From Paludibaculum fermentans (GTDB lineage: Bacteria > Acidobacteriota > Terriglobia > Bryobacterales > Bryobacteraceae): 64,000 nucleotides of DNA. The notes beneath the pieces are model-generated. The model was not told where the DNA came from. It worked only from the letters and a program-made list of their open reading frames with translations, and searched no databases. Position 1 is the stretch's first letter. Every line of letters starts with the position of its first letter. Position numbers and translations under genes: made by a program. The stretch is taken from positions 1,426,001 to 1,490,000 of the forward strand of contig NZ_CP063849.1 in assembly GCF_015277775.1 (NCBI RefSeq), given 5' to 3'. This document shows positions 1 through 9,405 of this stretch, piece by piece.

Positions 1-129
1 CCGGCGGGTCAGCATTATCCCGACTCGGCCGAGTATCGCGAGTACCAGAAGCAGTACAACACGAGACCCGCACTGCGCCTGATGCGCGCACTGCACGAAT
101 CCGGCACACGTTCCAAACAGGTGAACTGA
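1..129 (+). CDS. 3' end of an unidentified gene
   Basis: The first reading frame is open from the window edge to a TGA at 127-129 and gives 42 residues, polar and rich in Tyr, Arg and Gln (ending SGTRSKQVN). The stop lies one base before the ATG of the cytochrome gene, so the two are very probably co-transcribed. Too little is present to name a family. The rest of the gene lies upstream of the window. Confidence 0.6.
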   Translation, partial: PAGQHYPDSAEYREYQKQYNTRPALRLMRALHESGTRSKQVN

Positions 130-130
130 C

Positions 131-2875
131 ATGAATCTGACGAAAACCGCCCGGTGGGCCGGGCTGGCGTTCCTCGTCCTGCTCGTCAACAGCTTCTACT
201 TGCTGGCCTTTGCGACGCCCGGCATCTTCTACATGACCAACGTGTTAGTCCACATCGGGCTGGGCACGGTGTGGGCGGCGGCGCTGCTGTATCTGGCTTT
301 TACCTCGCCTCAGTACAGGCGCATGGGTTTGTACGTGGTGGCGGCCATCGCCACGGGTGGGGTGCTGTGCGTTGTGGGGGCGGCCCGCGAGTTCAACTGG
401 CTGCTGTGGACCCACATCGGCACCGGGCTGCTGGGCGCGCTGGCGATCGTGGTGGAATCGAAACGGCGCTCGGCGCAACTGGTATTTGCCTGCAGCGCGG
501 TGTTCTGCGTTTCAGCGCTGGGCTACCAGAAGGTCTTTCCGGAACACCAGCTCAAGGTGACGAACACGGGCTATGTGCCGGCGTCGATGGAACAGGAGGG
601 CGGCGGGCCGAAGACGCCGTTCTGGCCGTCGTCCTCGAAGACGAACGTGGGCGGGGTGATTCCGTCGAACTTCTTCATGGATTCAAAGTTCTGCGGCGAG
701 TGCCACAAGGACATCTACCAGCAGTGGCAGTCGTCGATGCACCACTTCTCGTCGTTCAACAACAAGTACTACTCGAAGGCGATCGAGTATATGCAGGACA
801 TCTCGGGGACGCGCGGGTCGAAGTGGTGCGCCGGGTGCCACGACCACGCGGTGTTCTTCAACGGCCGGTTTGAGAAGCCCATCAAGGAGCAACTGGAGAC
901 GCCGGAGGCCCAAAACGGACTGGGCTGTGTGTCGTGCCATTCGATCACGCATGTCGACTCCACAATGGGCAATGGCGGGTTCACGATCGAATATCCGAAG
1001 CTGCACGAGCTGGCTTCGTCGAAGAATCCCATTATTCACTGGGTGGACCGGTTCCTGACCAAGGTGGAGCCGGAGCCGCACCGCCGCACCTTCCTGAAGC
1101 CCTTCATGAAGGACAGCGCGGAGTTTTGTTCGACGTGCCACAAAGTGCATCTCGACGAGCCGGTGAACAATTACCGCTGGATGCGCGGATTCAACGACTA
1201 CGACAACTGGCAGGCGTCGGGAGTGAGCGGGCAGGGTGCGCGATCGTTCTACTATCCCGACAAGTCGAAGACGTGTTCGGGCTGCCACATGGATCTGGTG
1301 CCGTCGAAGGATCCGGGCAACCGGGACGGCATGGTGCACAACCACCGGTTCGCGGCGGCGAATACGGCTGTGCCGTTTGTGAATGGCGACAAGACTCAAC
1401 TGGCGGCGGTGCAGGGGTTCCTGCAGTCGGGCTTTATCTCGGTGGACATCTTCGCGGCGGCGCCGGCGGGCGAGGCTCCGCAGACGCAGATGCAGCGGCG
1501 GGCCGATGCGGGTCCGCAGGCGATGACGACGTTCGCGGTGGGGGAAGAGGCGGAGCAGTCGTCCTCGGCGTACATGATCCGCGAGGTGTCGGAACTGGCG
1601 GCGCCGTTGGACAAGACTTCGACGAAGTTCCAGCCGGGTTCGACCATCCGCATGGATGTGGTGGTGAGGACAAAGAAGATCGGGCATTTCTTCCCGGGCG
1701 GCACGGTGGATGCGTTCGATATCTGGGTGGAGCTGGAAGGGCACGATGCGACGGGCAAGCAGGTGTTCCTGTCGGGCAACCTGCAGAACCCGAAGCAGGG
1801 CAACCTGGCTCCGGTTGAGCCGGGGGCGCACTTCTATAAGTCGTACATGCTGGACGGCGATTCGAACCCGATCAACAAGCGGAATGCATGGCAGGCGCGG
1901 TCGTTGCTGTATGTGCGGCTGATTCCGCCGGGCGCAGCGGATGTGGCGCACTACCGGGTGAAGATTCCCAAGGATGCGAAGGGGCCGATCACGTTCACGG
2001 CCAAGCTGAACTACCGCAAGTTCACCCACTATTACAACCAGTTCAGCTACGGCATGAAGGTGAAGCCGGGGCAGGATCCGAAGCTGGTGAGCATTCACTA
2101 CGACAGCCGGCAGACGGAGCAGGATCCGGCGGTGCAGACACCGGACATTCCCATCACGGTGCTGTCGAAGGCCGAAGTGAAGCTGCAACTGGCCCAGCCG
2201 GGTGAGGCGACGGTATGGAAGCAGGTGGCACAGAAAGCGGACCGCGAGCGCTGGAACGACTGGGGCATCGGATCGCTGCTGCAGGGCGATTTGAAGGCGG
2301 CGGAGTATGGGTTCACGCGGGTGACCGAGGCGCAGCCTGAATATGCGGACGGCTGGTTGAACGTGGCGCGGGCGCTGATCCAGGAAGGCGAGATTGAGCG
2401 CGCGAAGGAGTTCCTGGACAAGGCGATGAAGGCCGATTCGTCGCTGGGCCGCATCTGGTTCTTCCAGGCGATGGCGTTGAAGGCGGAAGGCGACTACGAC
2501 GAAGCATTGAAGTCGCTGGAAGTGGCGGCGCAGAAGTATCCGCGGGACCGGGTGGTGCAGAACCAGATCGGGCGGGTGCTGTTCCTGAAACGTGACTACC
2601 AGGGCGCTGTCGCGGCGCTGAAGAAGGCGCTGGATGTGGATCCCGAGGATCTGCAGGCGCATTACACGCTGATGCTGGCGTGGCGCGGGTTGGGCGATAC
2701 GGAGCAGGCGGCCAGGGAAGAGAAGCTGTTCCGGCGCTTCAAAGCGGACGAGTCGTCGCAGGCGCTGACGGCCAAGATGCGGCAGCTTTCTCCGGAAGAC
2801 AACAACGAGCGGCAGACGATCCACGAGCACGAGTCGTCCATCCTGACAGGCAAGAAAGCGGGTTCGATCCAATGA
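131..2875 (+). CDS. Membrane-anchored pentaheme cytochrome c with C-terminal TPR domain
   Basis: A 914-residue protein. The first 140 residues hold about four hydrophobic segments, so the protein is anchored in the inner membrane with its heme domain presumably outside. Five CxxCH heme c motifs follow at residues 188 (CGECH), 233 (CAGCH), 266 (CVSCH), 333 (CSTCH) and 382 (CSGCH). A beta-rich stretch covers about 450-690, and TPR-like helical repeats cover about 710-890. Multiheme c proteins of this type carry electrons across the periplasm or scaffold oxidoreductases; the partner is unknown. The ATG lies directly after the previous stop, and the 3' end overlaps the next gene by ATGA, so the FG-GAP protein is probably made with it. 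Electron-transfer role is inferred from the heme motifs; no catalytic assignment (nitrite, hydroxylamine or other) can be made by eye. Confidence 0.85.
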   Translation: MNLTKTARWAGLAFLVLLVNSFYLLAFATPGIFYMTNVLVHIGLGTVWAAALLYLAFTSPQYRRMGLYVVAAIATGGVLCVVGAAREFNWLLWTHIGTGLLGALAIVVESKRRSAQLVFACSAVFCVSALGYQKVFPEHQLKVTNTGYVPASMEQEGGGPKTPFWPSSSKTNVGGVIPSNFFMDSKFCGECHKDIYQQWQSSMHHFSSFNNKYYSKAIEYMQDISGTRGSKWCAGCHDHAVFFNGRFEKPIKEQLETPEAQNGLGCVSCHSITHVDSTMGNGGFTIEYPKLHELASSKNPIIHWVDRFLTKVEPEPHRRTFLKPFMKDSAEFCSTCHKVHLDEPVNNYRWMRGFNDYDNWQASGVSGQGARSFYYPDKSKTCSGCHMDLVPSKDPGNRDGMVHNHRFAAANTAVPFVNGDKTQLAAVQGFLQSGFISVDIFAAAPAGEAPQTQMQRRADAGPQAMTTFAVGEEAEQSSSAYMIREVSELAAPLDKTSTKFQPGSTIRMDVVVRTKKIGHFFPGGTVDAFDIWVELEGHDATGKQVFLSGNLQNPKQGNLAPVEPGAHFYKSYMLDGDSNPINKRNAWQARSLLYVRLIPPGAADVAHYRVKIPKDAKGPITFTAKLNYRKFTHYYNQFSYGMKVKPGQDPKLVSIHYDSRQTEQDPAVQTPDIPITVLSKAEVKLQLAQPGEATVWKQVAQKADRERWNDWGIGSLLQGDLKAAEYGFTRVTEAQPEYADGWLNVARALIQEGEIERAKEFLDKAMKADSSLGRIWFFQAMALKAEGDYDEALKSLEVAAQKYPRDRVVQNQIGRVLFLKRDYQGAVAALKKALDVDPEDLQAHYTLMLAWRGLGDTEQAAREEKLFRRFKADESSQALTAKMRQLSPEDNNERQTIHEHESSILTGKKAGSIQ

Positions 2876-4494
2876 GGTCACTGATTCTGCTCGCTGTGGC
2901 CGGTTCGCTGGCCGCCCAGACGCCAAAATTCACGGATGTGAGCAAGGCGGCCGGCATCACGTTTACACACAATGCCGGCAAGGCCGGAAAGAAGTGGCTG
3001 CCTGAGACGATGGGGTCGGGCTGCGCGTTTGTCGACCTGGACGGCGACGGGTATCCCGATATTGTGCTGCTGAACAGCAAGGACTGGACGCCGAAGGGCA
3101 GGAAGACGACCTCGGCGCTCTACCGCAACAACAGGAACGGCACGTTCACGAATGTGACGGCGGGCAGCGGCCTGGATGTCGAGCTGTACGCCATGGGCGT
3201 CGCGGCCGGCGATTTCGACAACGACGGGCGGGAAGACCTCTACATCACGGCGCTGGAAGGCGACCGACTGCTGCACAACGAGGGCGGGTTCAAGTTCAAG
3301 GACGTGACGAAGGCGGCCGGGATCGATAATGCCGCGTTCGGGACGTCGGCGGCGTTTGTCGATTACGACAAGGACGGCCTGCTCGACATCTTTGTGGCGA
3401 ACTACGTGCAGTGGTCGAAGGAGAAAGACCTGTGGTGCTCGCTGGACGGGGTGAGCAAGTCGTACTGCACTCCGGAGTCATACAAGGGCGTGTCGTCGAA
3501 GCTGTACAGGAACCTGGGCGGCGGGAAGTTTGAAGACGCGACAAAGAAGGCGAAGGTGTATGACGCGACCTCGAAGTCGCTGGGCGTGACGGTGTTGGAC
3601 TACAACGGTGACGGCTGGCCCGATCTGTTCGTGGCGAACGATACGCAGCCGAACAAGCTGTACCGGAACTTGAAGAACGGGACATTCGCGGAGGAGGGCG
3701 TATCAGCGGGTGTGGCGTTTGGCGAAGACGGCGTGGCGCGCGGCGCGATGGGCGTGGATTCGGGTGACTTCGACCGTTCCGGCCGGCCGCACCTGCTGGT
3801 GGGCAACTTCACGAACCAGATGCTGGGGCTGTACCGGAATGAGGGCAAGGGGCTGTTCGTGGACGAGGCGCCGCGATCGACCGTGGGCCGGGCGTCGCTG
3901 CTGAGCCTGGCGTTCGGCGTGTTCTACTTCGATTACGACCTGGACGGCTGGCTGGACATCTTCTCGGGCAACGGTCACATCGAGGAAGAGATCGGGCGGG
4001 TGCAGCCGAAGGTGAAGTTCGCCGAACCTCCGCTGGTGTTCCACAATCTGGGCAAGGGCAAGTTTGAGGACGTGAGCGCGAAGCTGGGCGCGGAGCTGAC
4101 GCGTCCGGTGGTGGCGCGCGGCGCGGCCTATGCCGATTTCGATCGGGACGGCGACCTGGATCTGCTGATCGCGACGAACAACGGTCCGGCGTATCTGTAC
4201 CGCAACGACGCGAATACGGCGAAGAACCACTGGATCAATATCCGGCTGAAGGGCGGAAAGTCGAACCGCAGCGGGATTGGCGCGGTGGTGCGCGTGGAAT
4301 CGGCGTCGGGCAAGCAATGGCAGACGGTGCACAGCGGGTCGAGCTACTGCTCGCAGTCGGATCTGGCCCTGACGTTTGGGTTGGGCAAGGATCCATCCAT
4401 CACCTCGATTGAAATAGAATGGCCTAGCGGTGCGAAACAACGGCTCACGAACGTGAAGCCGGACCAACACTTGGTGATGGAAGAGGCAAAATAG
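2872..4494 (+). CDS. Secreted FG-GAP/VCBS repeat protein with ASPIC/UnbV domain (CRTAC1 type)
   Basis: 540 residues from the ATG in the ATGA overlap with the cytochrome gene; longer in-frame starts lie inside that gene and would bury the signal peptide MRSLILLAVAGSLAAQ. Seven FG-GAP repeats follow, each with a calcium-binding type Asp-rich loop (for example DLDGDGYPD, DFDNDGRED, DYDKDGLLD, DYNGDGWPD, DYDLDGWLD, DFDRDGDLD); the fifth, DRSGRPH, has lost its acidic pattern. The last 90 residues match the ASPIC/UnbV domain (ending in a WPSGAKQRLTNV type motif). Such proteins form seven-bladed propellers and are exported; in Acidobacteriota and Planctomycetota they often sit beside TPR or multiheme proteins. 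Function unknown; a binding or scaffold role for the cytochrome is inference. Confidence 0.85.
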   Translation: MRSLILLAVAGSLAAQTPKFTDVSKAAGITFTHNAGKAGKKWLPETMGSGCAFVDLDGDGYPDIVLLNSKDWTPKGRKTTSALYRNNRNGTFTNVTAGSGLDVELYAMGVAAGDFDNDGREDLYITALEGDRLLHNEGGFKFKDVTKAAGIDNAAFGTSAAFVDYDKDGLLDIFVANYVQWSKEKDLWCSLDGVSKSYCTPESYKGVSSKLYRNLGGGKFEDATKKAKVYDATSKSLGVTVLDYNGDGWPDLFVANDTQPNKLYRNLKNGTFAEEGVSAGVAFGEDGVARGAMGVDSGDFDRSGRPHLLVGNFTNQMLGLYRNEGKGLFVDEAPRSTVGRASLLSLAFGVFYFDYDLDGWLDIFSGNGHIEEEIGRVQPKVKFAEPPLVFHNLGKGKFEDVSAKLGAELTRPVVARGAAYADFDRDGDLDLLIATNNGPAYLYRNDANTAKNHWINIRLKGGKSNRSGIGAVVRVESASGKQWQTVHSGSSYCSQSDLALTFGLGKDPSITSIEIEWPSGAKQRLTNVKPDQHLVMEEAK

Positions 4495-4499
4495 AACGT

Positions 4500-5360
4500 A
4501 TGACTCCGAAACTCGAACTGGCTGCGATTACCGATGAATTCTCGCCTGATCTGGGCGAGGCGCTGGAGGCGATGGCGCCCATCGGCATGACGGCCTGTGA
4601 ACTGCGCGTCGTGTGGGGGAAGAACATCATGAACCTCACCGACGATGAAGTGAAGAAGGCGATGGAGCTGCTGAACGCGAAGGGCATCCGGGTGCTGGGT
4701 CTGTCGTCGCCGATTCTGAAGTGCACACTGCCGGACGGCGGCGAAGTGGACAGCCGGTTCCAGCAGGACATTTTCGGGTCGACGCATACGATCGACGACC
4801 AGCCGCGGCTGGTGGACCGGGCCTTGCAGTTGTGCGAGATGACGGGCGCCAAGGTGGTGCGGGTGTTCTCATTCTGGCGGACGGTGGATCCGGAGAAGTG
4901 CTTTGAGCCGGCGTGCGCGGCGTTGTCGAAGATGGCCGATCAGTTCAAGGCGCACGACATCATCTGCGGGATCGAGAACGAACATGCGTGCAACATCGGC
5001 ACGGCGGCGGAGGCTGCCCGATTTCTGAACGCGGTTCCGCATTCGCACCTGAAGCTGGTGTGGGATCCGGCGAACGCGCTGGTGTCGGGCGAAGAGCCGT
5101 ATCCGTATGGGTACAATCTGCTGCCCAAGGGCCGCATTGTGCACGTCCATGCGAAGGATTGCCACATGGAAGGGCACAAGCCGGTGTGGGGTCCTGTCGG
5201 GTCGCGGCACGTCGATTGGAAGGGCCAGATTGCGGCGCTGCTGAGTGACGGATATACGGGCGCAGTGAGCCTGGAGACGCATTGGCCTGGTCCGAATGGA
5301 AACAAGAAGGAAGGCAGCATCATCTGCGGGTGGAATCTGCGGGGGTTGCTCGCGGCGTAG
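4500..5360 (+). CDS. Sugar phosphate isomerase/epimerase (xylose isomerase-like TIM barrel)
   Basis: 286 residues starting 5 bases after the FG-GAP gene, same strand, so probably the last gene of that unit. The sequence has the AP endonuclease 2/xylose isomerase-like TIM barrel pattern with the usual metal ligands at strand ends: Glu159 (IENEH), Asp189 (VWDPAN), His215/His217 (VHVHAKD) and Glu259 (LETHWP). There is no signal peptide, so it acts in the cytoplasm, unlike its two upstream neighbours. Family members isomerise or epimerise keto-sugars or inositols with a divalent metal; the substrate cannot be read from the sequence. Confidence 0.85.
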   Translation: MTPKLELAAITDEFSPDLGEALEAMAPIGMTACELRVVWGKNIMNLTDDEVKKAMELLNAKGIRVLGLSSPILKCTLPDGGEVDSRFQQDIFGSTHTIDDQPRLVDRALQLCEMTGAKVVRVFSFWRTVDPEKCFEPACAALSKMADQFKAHDIICGIENEHACNIGTAAEAARFLNAVPHSHLKLVWDPANALVSGEEPYPYGYNLLPKGRIVHVHAKDCHMEGHKPVWGPVGSRHVDWKGQIAALLSDGYTGAVSLETHWPGPNGNKKEGSIICGWNLRGLLAA

Positions 5361-5447
5361 TTCCGGGCTCGCCGGCCGCTCGCCTGTCCAGGTTGGATGA
5401 CGGCTGCAACTCTCTGGCAGTTCGAAGTATATTTCACATTTCCGATA

Positions 5448-5489
5448 CCCGGCCGCTTGTTTGCGCGTCAATACAAGCAGCCGGGTTTT
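5448..5489 (+). terminator. Intrinsic terminator after the isomerase gene
   Basis: A 13-base stem (5448-5460 with 5473-5485, one C/A mismatch) closes a 12-base loop and is followed at once by TTTT. It separates the cytochrome/isomerase unit from the MoxR operon, whose first start codon is only 33 bases downstream, so that operon must have a promoter inside or very near this hairpin, or rely on read-through. Confidence 0.7.
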
Positions 5490-5522
5490 GCTATTCTGGA
5501 GCGCACAAGAGGGGGAATCTGA

Positions 5523-6320
5523 TTGCGCCTGCGCAGGCTGTTGACTGTCGTCGGATTAGGCCTGCTGCTGGTGTGTTCGCTCATGGGGCAGCGCTGGATT
5601 CGCGATATCTTTCCTGAATCCGACTACATTCCGACACCCCCTGATGCGAATGAGAAGACGGAGTTCTACTTCGCGCGTCTACGCTACCGGAATGTGCAGG
5701 CATCGGGCATGTGGGCCATGCGCGGGCAATGGACTGTCGACTACCCGAAGGCGGACCGCCAGTTCATGCAGGGCGTGCGGCGCCTGTCGAGGATTCATGC
5801 CAACAGCATGGAGCGCATTGTCGACTTGGTCAGCGACGACATCTATAACTACCCGTTCGTATACGTTGTGGAAGCAGGGCACTGGGATCTGCCCGATTCG
5901 CAGGCGAAGAAACTGCGCGAGTTCATCGACCGGGGCGGATTCCTGATGACCGACGACTTCCATGGGACGTATGAATGGGATGTGTTCACCACCAGCCTGA
6001 ACAAGGGCTTCGGCGACCGGCCCATCGTCGATATCGAAAACAGCGACCCCATCTTTCACGTGTTGTACGATCTGCAGGACCGAATCCAGGTGCCCGGCAT
6101 CGTCAATTACCCCTTCACCAAGACCTACGAGTATGACGGCTATGAGCCGAAGTGGCGCGCTGTGCGCGACGACAAGGGGCGCATCGTGATCGCGATCTGC
6201 CACAACATGGATCAGGGCGACGCCTGGGAATGGGCGGACAGCCCGCACTACCCTGAAAAATACACCTCGCAGGCATACCGCACCGGGCTGAACTACATCA
6301 TCTATTCAATGACCCACTAG
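5523..6320 (+). CDS. DUF4159 family exported protein
   Basis: 265 residues. The start is a TTG, chosen because a strong AAGAGGGGGA ribosome site ends 7 bases before it and because it gives a signal sequence (RLRRLLTVVGLGLLLVCSLMG). The body matches DUF4159: an early aromatic FYFARLRY strand, a central REFIDRGGFLMTDDFHG segment resembling a glutamine-amidotransferase-like fold, and a C-terminal GLNYIIYSMTH. DUF4159 proteins are regular neighbours of MoxR, DUF58 and BatA genes. It is first in the eight-gene operon, and the next gene starts 8 bases after its stop. Biochemical role unknown. Confidence 0.8.
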   Translation: MRLRRLLTVVGLGLLLVCSLMGQRWIRDIFPESDYIPTPPDANEKTEFYFARLRYRNVQASGMWAMRGQWTVDYPKADRQFMQGVRRLSRIHANSMERIVDLVSDDIYNYPFVYVVEAGHWDLPDSQAKKLREFIDRGGFLMTDDFHGTYEWDVFTTSLNKGFGDRPIVDIENSDPIFHVLYDLQDRIQVPGIVNYPFTKTYEYDGYEPKWRAVRDDKGRIVIAICHNMDQGDAWEWADSPHYPEKYTSQAYRTGLNYIIYSMTH

Positions 6321-6328
6321 AAAGCACA

Positions 6329-8557
6329 ATGTTCGAGTTTCTCTTCAAGTATCCGTGGCCGGTGTATCGCAAGGGCACCCTCGTGCTGCTCAGCGGCTGG
6401 CCCGTGTGGCTGCTGGGCCTGCTTGCCCTGGCGGCGGCGGTGCTGGTGGCCGTGCTGTTCCTGCGGAAGCCCCTACCGAAGGCGCGGGCTGTGATGTTGG
6501 CGGGCATACAGTGGTTGGGCCTGCTGGTCCTGTTAATTTTGCTATGGCAGCCGGCGCTCAGTGTGTCGATGCTGAAGCCCCAGCAGAATGTGGTGGCCGT
6601 GGTGGTGGACGCTTCCACGAGCATGGCGCTGGAAGGGCGCCTCGGCCAGGCGAAGGGACTGCTGGATTCGGGGTTGCTCGAGCAGTTGAAGAAGCGCTTC
6701 CCGGTGCGGCTGTACCGGGCGGGCCGGACGCTGGAACGCGTGGAGACCGTGCCCGCGCAGGCCGATCAGCCGGTCACCAATCTGGGTGAAGCGTTGAAGG
6801 GCGCGACGGCGGAGTCGGCGACGCTGCCGATTGGCGCGGTGGTGCTGCTGAGCGATGGCGCGGACAACGCGGGCGGGCTCGACTCGGAGACCATGTCCAC
6901 GTTGCGGCGGTCGAGGATCCCGATTCACGCAATCGGTTTCGGCAGTGAACAGCTCGAGCGCGATATCGAAGTCAGCGACGTGCAGATTGTGCCTCGGTCG
7001 TTGCCGGATGCGCGGCTGTCGGCGACGGTGACGCTACGGCAGTCCGGGTTTGCCGGCAAGGTGGCTAAGTTGAGTGTCCGGGGCGACGGCAAGGTGCTGG
7101 CGTCGCGGGTTGTGAAGCTGCCGGAGGACGGGCAGACTGCGCGCGAGGTGATCTCGTTCCAGTCGGGCGTGGCCGGGGCGAAGTCGCTGAAGGTGGGTGT
7201 GGACCTGCTGGACGGCGAAACGAACAAGGACAACAATGTTCTTTCCCGGCTGGTGAATGTGGAAGACCGCAAGCCGAGGATCCTCTACATCGAGGGCGAG
7301 CCGCGCTGGGAGATGAAGTTCATCCGGCGCGCGGCGGAGCTCGATCGCAGCCTGCAGGTGGCGAGCATCCTGCGTACGACGCAGAACAAGCTTTACCGGC
7401 AAGGCACGGCGGATGCCAAGGAACTGGAGCACGGCTTCCCGGATACCGTCGACGAGCTGTTCAAGTATCAGGGACTGGTGATCGGCAATGTCGAGGCGAG
7501 TTACTTCAATCCCGTACAGCAAGGGTTGATCAAAGAGTTCGTCGATCGGCGTGGCGGCGGCGTGCTGTTCCTGGGCGGCCGCGCGGCGTTGAGCGATGGA
7601 GGCTGGAACAAGAGCGAAGTGGCCGAGATCATGCCGGTCACGCTGCTGGACCGCAAGACGACGTTCCATCGCGATCCGGCGACGGTCGAACTGGCCGTGG
7701 CGGGCCGCGACAGTCTGATTACGCGCATCGAGGAAGATGCGGAGAAGAACATCTCGCGCTGGAAGGCGCTGCCGTACCTGGCCGACTACCAGGAGACGGG
7801 TCCGGCCAAGCCCGGCGCGCTGGTGCTGGCGGAACTCTCGCCCACCAGCAAGGGCAAGTTCCCCTTGTTGACGACGCAAAACTTCGGCCGCGGCCGGGTG
7901 GGCGTGTTCGCGACGGGCGGGAGCTGGCGCTGGCAGATGCTGCAGGACTCGAAGGACATGAGCCACGAAGTCTTCTGGCAGCAGTTGCTGCGGTGGCTGG
8001 TGAGTTCCACTTCTGAGCATGTCTCCGCCGTGACCGACAAGGCAGTGTACTCCGATGAGACGCGCGTGCCGTTCCATGTGGAGGTCCGCGACCAGAACTA
8101 TCTGCCGGCCTCGGATGCCGTGGTGGAAGGGCATGTACTCGGGCCGGGCGGTGTGGCGGATCTGGTGCCGCTGCGGCCTGTCACCGGGCAGCCGGGCGTT
8201 TACGCGGGCGAGTGGAAAGCCGACAACGCAGGTTCCTATCTGGTGGAAGTGATCGCGAAGCAGGGCGAAAAAGAGCTCGGTCGCGACGTGCTGACCTTCC
8301 AGCGGGAGGACGGCGTGGCCGAGCATTTCCGGACCGAGCAGAACCGGGAACTGCTGGAGCGGATCGCGCAGCAGACCGGCGGGCGTTACTACAAGCCTTC
8401 GGATACGGGCCGTCTGCCGGAAGAGATCGAATACTCGGATGCGGGCATCTCAGTGAAAGAGACGCGCGACATCTGGAACGCTCCGGCGGCGTTTCTGCTG
8501 TTCGCGGCGTTGAAGGCGGGCGAGTGGTTTCTGCGGCGGCGATGGGGTGCGGTATGA
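6329..8557 (+). CDS. Membrane VWA/glutamine amidotransferase-like protein of the MoxR operon
   Basis: 742 residues. Two transmembrane helices lie near residues 26-47 and 55-75, followed by a von Willebrand A domain whose MIDAS motif D94-A-S-T-S98 and second Asp176 (LLSDGADN) are intact, so metal binding is likely. A second alpha/beta region (about 310-550), starting RPRILYIEGEPRWEMKF in type, resembles the class I glutamine amidotransferase-like fold seen in this family, without an obvious catalytic Cys triad. A last hydrophobic helix at about 718-735 anchors the C-terminus. Together these suggest a large periplasmic part tethered at both ends. It overlaps the next gene by ATGA. Confidence 0.85.
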   Translation: MFEFLFKYPWPVYRKGTLVLLSGWPVWLLGLLALAAAVLVAVLFLRKPLPKARAVMLAGIQWLGLLVLLILLWQPALSVSMLKPQQNVVAVVVDASTSMALEGRLGQAKGLLDSGLLEQLKKRFPVRLYRAGRTLERVETVPAQADQPVTNLGEALKGATAESATLPIGAVVLLSDGADNAGGLDSETMSTLRRSRIPIHAIGFGSEQLERDIEVSDVQIVPRSLPDARLSATVTLRQSGFAGKVAKLSVRGDGKVLASRVVKLPEDGQTAREVISFQSGVAGAKSLKVGVDLLDGETNKDNNVLSRLVNVEDRKPRILYIEGEPRWEMKFIRRAAELDRSLQVASILRTTQNKLYRQGTADAKELEHGFPDTVDELFKYQGLVIGNVEASYFNPVQQGLIKEFVDRRGGGVLFLGGRAALSDGGWNKSEVAEIMPVTLLDRKTTFHRDPATVELAVAGRDSLITRIEEDAEKNISRWKALPYLADYQETGPAKPGALVLAELSPTSKGKFPLLTTQNFGRGRVGVFATGGSWRWQMLQDSKDMSHEVFWQQLLRWLVSSTSEHVSAVTDKAVYSDETRVPFHVEVRDQNYLPASDAVVEGHVLGPGGVADLVPLRPVTGQPGVYAGEWKADNAGSYLVEVIAKQGEKELGRDVLTFQREDGVAEHFRTEQNRELLERIAQQTGGRYYKPSDTGRLPEEIEYSDAGISVKETRDIWNAPAAFLLFAALKAGEWFLRRRWGAV

Positions 8558-9405
8558 AACAGATTGCGGCAATCCTGTTGTTGATGAGTTCGGCGTGGGC
8601 GGCGGACTTCCACCTGACGGTGGCGGGCCTGGGCGGCGAGCCGGACTACGAGTCGCGCTTCAACATGCTGGCGGCTGAATCGAAGAAGCTGATGGGCGGA
8701 GACGTCCTGGGCGGCGCGGCGGCAACGAAGGCGGGGATCCAGAAGGCTCTGGCCGGCTACGCGGCGCAAGCGAAGCCGGAAGACACGCTGGTACTGCTGC
8801 TGATCGGGCACGGCAACGTCGACGGGTCGGTGTTCAAGTTCAACGTGACGGGTCCGGATGTGACCGTGGATGAGCTGCGCGGCTGGCTGGACAAGATCCC
8901 CGGCAAGCAGTTGGTGGTGATCTCGACAAGCTGCAGCGGCGCCGTGCTGGAGACGCTGAAGCGCGAGAACCGCGTGGTGGTGACGGCCACCAAAACCGGC
9001 ACGGAAAAGAACGCGGTGGTCTTTGCCCGCTATTGGGTGGAGGCGATGCGCGATGCCGCGGCCGATGTCGACAAGAACGAGACCGTGACGGCGCTGGAGG
9101 CGTACAACTACGCCAGGCAGAAGACGACGGGCTTCTACGAGACGCAGAAGCGGTTGGCGACGGAGCACTCGGTGCTGGATGACAACACGCTGGCGGCCCG
9201 TCTGGCCGTGGTGCGGTTCGGAGCGGCGCAGAAGGCGATGAACGATCCGCAGAAGCGGCTGCTGCTGGCGCGCAAGGAAGAGCTGGAGTCGGCCATCGAC
9301 AAGCTGAAGTTCGAGAAAGCCGCCATGCCGATTGCGGAGTACAAATCGAAGCTCAACGCGCTGCTGCTGGAACTCGCCCGGGCCCAGGAGGAGATCGAGA
9401 AGTGA
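8554..9405 (+). CDS. Secreted caspase/legumain-like (clan CD, C13-type) cysteine protease
   Basis: 283 residues from the ATG in the ATGA overlap; longer frames upstream lie within the VWA gene. It begins with a signal peptide (MKQIAAILLLMSSAWA). A hydrophobic strand leads into IGHG with His86, and a second strand leads into STSCSGA with Cys127. This order and the 41-residue spacing fit the His/Cys dyad of clan CD proteases, closest to the C13 pattern. Residues 171-182 (DVDKNETVTALE) fit an EF-hand calcium loop with ligands at positions 1, 3, 5, 7, 9 and 12. The C-terminal 70 residues are charged and helical. Family known: Asn/Asp- or Arg/Lys-specific endopeptidases. Substrate specificity here is unknown. 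It overlaps the next gene by GTGA. Confidence 0.75.
   Translation: MKQIAAILLLMSSAWAADFHLTVAGLGGEPDYESRFNMLAAESKKLMGGDVLGGAAATKAGIQKALAGYAAQAKPEDTLVLLLIGHGNVDGSVFKFNVTGPDVTVDELRGWLDKIPGKQLVVISTSCSGAVLETLKRENRVVVTATKTGTEKNAVVFARYWVEAMRDAAADVDKNETVTALEAYNYARQKTTGFYETQKRLATEHSVLDDNTLAARLAVVRFGAAQKAMNDPQKRLLLARKEELESAIDKLKFEKAAMPIAEYKSKLNALLLELARAQEEIEK

Noticed and set aside
683-2926. 747-residue open frame antisense to the cytochrome gene
   Set aside because: Arg/His/Leu-rich, no domain; a shadow of a high-GC coding strand that has heme motifs and TPRs.
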